Origin: an uncultured Roseiflexaceae bacterium
Lineage (GTDB): Bacteria > Chloroflexota > Chloroflexia > Chloroflexales > Roseiflexaceae
Length of the DNA stretch: 7,540 bases
Reading direction: 5' to 3'
Assembly: GCA_903868295.1 (NCBI GenBank)
Contig: CAIPUQ010000130.1
Span: forward strand, 1-7,540
Shown: one piece after another, positions 5,071-7,540 of the stretch
How positions within the stretch are numbered: the stretch's first letter is position 1
How the letters are laid out: every line of letters starts with the position of its first letter
The notes under the pieces: generated by a model
The model's input: the letters and a program-made list of their open reading frames with translations, nothing else
Told to the model about the DNA's origin: nothing
Database searches by the model: none
Program-made: the position numbers and the translations under genes

Positions 5071-7540
5071 TTAGCTACGCATTTTGGCACCGTTGTCGTG
5101 TTCGACGCCACGGATGATTTTGGCACGGAGCTTGGTGACTTCTTCGTCGCTGAGGGTGCGTTCGGTGCTGCGCAAGGTGATGCGAAAAGCCAGACTGCGC
5201 ACGCCGTCGCCGAGATTGGCACCGGCGTAGACGTCGAAGAGTTCGATGCTACTCAGGGCGTTGCCGGCGTACTTGCGGATCGACGCTTCGATGGCCTGTG
5301 CGCTGACTGCAATGGGTGCAATGAACGCCAGGTCTTGGCTGGCCGCCGGGTAGCGCGAGATGCTGGTATAGCGGGGCACGTTGGCATGGGCAAGGATGAC
5401 CTCGAGATTGAGTTCGGCGACGGCGACGCGCATGGCAGGGATGTCGAAGCGGGCGCGGGCGTCGGGGTGGAGTTCACCGAACGAACCGACGACGTGCGAT
5501 TCTTTGCCCACGGTGAGGATGAGTGCGGCGCTACGGCCGGGTTGGAGGTGAGGAAGCTCGGTGGCTGCCACGCTGACGCCATTGAGTTGCAGCCGTTCGC
5601 AGAGGAGCTCGACGATGCCCTTGATGTCGTAGAAATCGATGCTATCGGCGCTGGCGGCGTTCCATGCGGTGGCGTGGCGTTTGCCGGCGACGACAATGGC
5701 TACGCGCAGGGGCTCGGCCGGCAGGATCGCGTCGGCGCGGCGATGGTAGACGTGACCGACCTCAAAGAGGCGGGTCATGCCACGCTCGCGGATGTTGACC
5801 GCGGCTGATTCGAGCAGGGTGGGTAGGATGTCGCGGCGCATGTACTCACGCTCGGGCGAGAGTGGATTGGCCAGGTGCAGGTAGTCGTCCGACTCGAGTT
5901 CGGCCGGGTTGAGTTTGGCTGCCGAGGTGCGACTGGTGAGCGAGTAGGTGATGGCTTCGTTGAGGCCAGCGGCGGCGAGCACGTCGCGCACGTAGTGTTC
6001 GCGTTCGAGGGCGAGGTTGGTGCGCTGCGTAGGAAGCTCGTCGGCCATGATGGTGCTGGGCAAGTTGTCGTACCCGTACATGCGGGCGACTTCTTCGCAC
6101 AAATCGGCCGTGTGGCTGACGTCCATGCGATAGCTGGGGACGCCGACGTGCAGCGTGTGCGCATCGACGGCGGTGCAGATGAACGCGAGTGGGGCGAGCA
6201 AGGCTGCGATTTGGTCGACGGTGAAGTCGAGCCCGAGGATGCGGCGCACTTCGTGGGTCGTGAGCGTGATGGTGACTGCACGGGGTGCAACGATGCGCAC
6301 GTCGAGCATCCCTGGTGCGACGGTGCCGTCGGCATACGTCTGCAAGAGCTCAGTCAGGCGGATCTGGGCGAGGTCGAGCATCTCTGGATCGACGCCGCGT
6401 TCGAAGCGCTTGGATGCCTCGGAGCGCAGTTTGAAGGCGCCCGACATACGGCGGATGATGGTCGGCTCCCAGACCGCTGCTTCGACGAGCACATTGGTGG
6501 TAGCGGGGCTTACTTCGCTACTCTCGCCGCCCATAACCCCAGCGACGCTGAGTGCTTGGGTGGGGTCGCACACCAGCAAGTGGTCGCTGGCGAGGGTGTG
6601 TGTGCGGCCGTCGAGTGTTTTGAGGGTCTCGCCCGGTTTGGCGGTGCGTACGACAATGTGGTTTTGGGCGACCTGATCGGCGTCGAACGTATGGTTGGGG
6701 GTACCCAGTTCGAGCATCACGTAGTTGCTGATGTCGACGATATTGTTGATGGGACGTTGGCCCGCCATGGTCAGCCGGCGTTGCATCCAAAAGGGCGACG
6801 GTTTGATGGTGACGTTGCGCACCAGAGTGGCCGTGAAGCGCGGGCAGAGGGATGTGGCCTCGATGGTGACCTTGGTGTTGCTGTCGATGGCAGCACCAGA
6901 CGTGTTGACGGTGGGTTTGGGCAAGCGGATAGTCTGACTGGTCAGAGCGGCTATTTCGCGGGCCATACCGACGATCGACAATGTACGGGCCATGTTGGGT
7001 AGGACGTCGATGTCGATGACCGCGTCGCCGAGATAGTCGACCAGGGGTACGCCGATGGGGGCGTCGTCGGGCAACAGGAGGATGCCTTCGTGCTCGTCCG
7101 ACATGCCCAGCTCTTTTTCGGAGCACAGCATGGCGTCCGACATGACGCCGCGCACGGGTTTTCCTTTGAGTTTGACCTTGACGCGACCTTCGACGTGGCC
7201 GTCGTAGAGGACGGCGCCTTCTTTTGCGTAGATAGCACGTACAGGCGTGCTGATGGGGCCGAGGCCCTTCCATTGTTGGATATTGGGTGCACCGGTGACC
7301 ACGGTGTGGAACACGCCGGGGGCGTGTTCGACCTCGGCGAGGACCAGGCGGTCGGCGTTGGGATGTTGGGTGACTTCCCGGATGTTGCAGACGACGATGA
7401 GATCGCGGTCCCACGGGAGCTCAGAGCCTTCGATGCCGTAACGTTCGATGCTGTCGACTTCGAGGCCAGAGCGGGTCAATCGTTCGGCGAGTTCGTCGAT
7501 GGGCAAGGTGACGTCGACGTAGTCACGCAGCCACGAGAGA
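5071..7540 (-). CDS. pheT: Phenylalanine--tRNA ligase beta subunit (5' end beyond the window)
   Basis: Beta chain of the cytosolic alpha2-beta2 enzyme that charges tRNA-Phe. There are 822 visible residues, numbered from codon 7539-7537; the frame opens LSWLRDYVDVTLPIDEL, so only a few N-terminal residues are missing and TTG 7506 is internal. Domains in order: the OB-type tRNA-binding domain at about 48-161 (HPNADRL, MLCSEKELGMS); a segment ending in GMAREIAAL; B3/B4 at about 234-401 (RPINNIVDISNYVMLELG, AGVMGGE, RSEASKRFERGVDP); B5 at about 422-496 (PSYRMDV, DLCEEVARMYGYDNLP); the catalytic-like core at about 510-710 (ANPLSPE, RLFEVGHVY); and the C-terminal FDX-ACB anticodon-binding domain at about 725-822 (SRYPAASQDLAF, ELFDVYAG, ERTLSDEEV). 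Expected length is about 826, near the family norm. The usual TPNRxD segment reads LPNMAR (plus 6985-7002). The partner gene pheS would be expected just upstream, outside the window. The stop is followed by a clear terminator. Confidence 0.97.
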   Translation of the reverse strand, partial: LSWLRDYVDVTLPIDELAERLTRSGLEVDSIERYGIEGSELPWDRDLIVVCNIREVTQHPNADRLVLAEVEHAPGVFHTVVTGAPNIQQWKGLGPISTPVRAIYAKEGAVLYDGHVEGRVKVKLKGKPVRGVMSDAMLCSEKELGMSDEHEGILLLPDDAPIGVPLVDYLGDAVIDIDVLPNMARTLSIVGMAREIAALTSQTIRLPKPTVNTSGAAIDSNTKVTIEATSLCPRFTATLVRNVTIKPSPFWMQRRLTMAGQRPINNIVDISNYVMLELGTPNHTFDADQVAQNHIVVRTAKPGETLKTLDGRTHTLASDHLLVCDPTQALSVAGVMGGESSEVSPATTNVLVEAAVWEPTIIRRMSGAFKLRSEASKRFERGVDPEMLDLAQIRLTELLQTYADGTVAPGMLDVRIVAPRAVTITLTTHEVRRILGLDFTVDQIAALLAPLAFICTAVDAHTLHVGVPSYRMDVSHTADLCEEVARMYGYDNLPSTIMADELPTQRTNLALEREHYVRDVLAAAGLNEAITYSLTSRTSAAKLNPAELESDDYLHLANPLSPEREYMRRDILPTLLESAAVNIRERGMTRLFEVGHVYHRRADAILPAEPLRVAIVVAGKRHATAWNAASADSIDFYDIKGIVELLCERLQLNGVSVAATELPHLQPGRSAALILTVGKESHVVGSFGELHPDARARFDIPAMRVAVAELNLEVILAHANVPRYTSISRYPAASQDLAFIAPIAVSAQAIEASIRKYAGNALSSIELFDVYAGANLGDGVRSLAFRITLRSTERTLSDEEVTKLRAKIIRGVEHDNGAKMRS

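Noticed and set aside
5875..7002. 375-codon open frame on the plus strand inside pheT
   Set aside because: Gly/Asp/Val-rich antisense frame of a well-conserved gene; no known domain.

Overview
The window is an ordinary stretch of a bacterial chromosome, moderately GC-rich by eye. It carries six recognisable protein genes (two of them cut or joined at the window edges), one unidentified truncated gene, and clear bacterial promoters and intrinsic terminators. The form of the DUF4395/thioredoxin pair, the divergent Prs and PheT, and the AGTTATC heptamer array together suggest a Chloroflexota-type organism. That placement is inference only; there is no rRNA or other marker in the window.

Left part (1-1195, + strand): the 3' end of an unidentified membrane protein gene, then 18 nt later a complete CPBP-family intramembrane protease. 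This unit ends in a strong hairpin terminator. A gene-poor stretch of about 335 nt follows (1150-1486). It holds the terminator, an AT-rich 8+8 dyad and, at its right end, a good sigma-70-type promoter driving prs.

Middle (1487-3950, + strand): prs (ribose-phosphate diphosphokinase, with several non-canonical residues in the nucleotide and PRPP sites), then a 152-nt gap with four tandem AGTTATC heptamers and no obvious terminator. Next comes a DegT/DnrJ/EryC1/StrS-type PLP aminotransferase whose motifs look closer to the AHBA-synthase/scyllo-inosose-aminotransferase branch than to the usual nucleotide-sugar branch. A hairpin terminator follows it.

Right part (4009-7540, - strand): convergent to the aminotransferase is a two-gene operon, DUF4395 membrane protein followed after 2 nt by a membrane-anchored thioredoxin-like protein. 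It has a near-consensus promoter and its own terminator. Upstream of it, on the same strand, is pheT (phenylalanyl-tRNA synthetase beta chain), nearly complete and running off the right edge, with its own terminator. pheS would be expected just outside the window.

Functionally the genes are a mixture: nucleotide precursor synthesis (prs), translation (pheT), membrane proteolysis (CPBP) and a probable membrane thiol-redox pair (DUF4395 plus thioredoxin). I saw no mobile element, CRISPR array, tRNA or rRNA, and no clear new system. The best leads are the DUF4395/thioredoxin pair with its helically phased upstream repeats, the divergent Prs active site, and the orphan aminotransferase.
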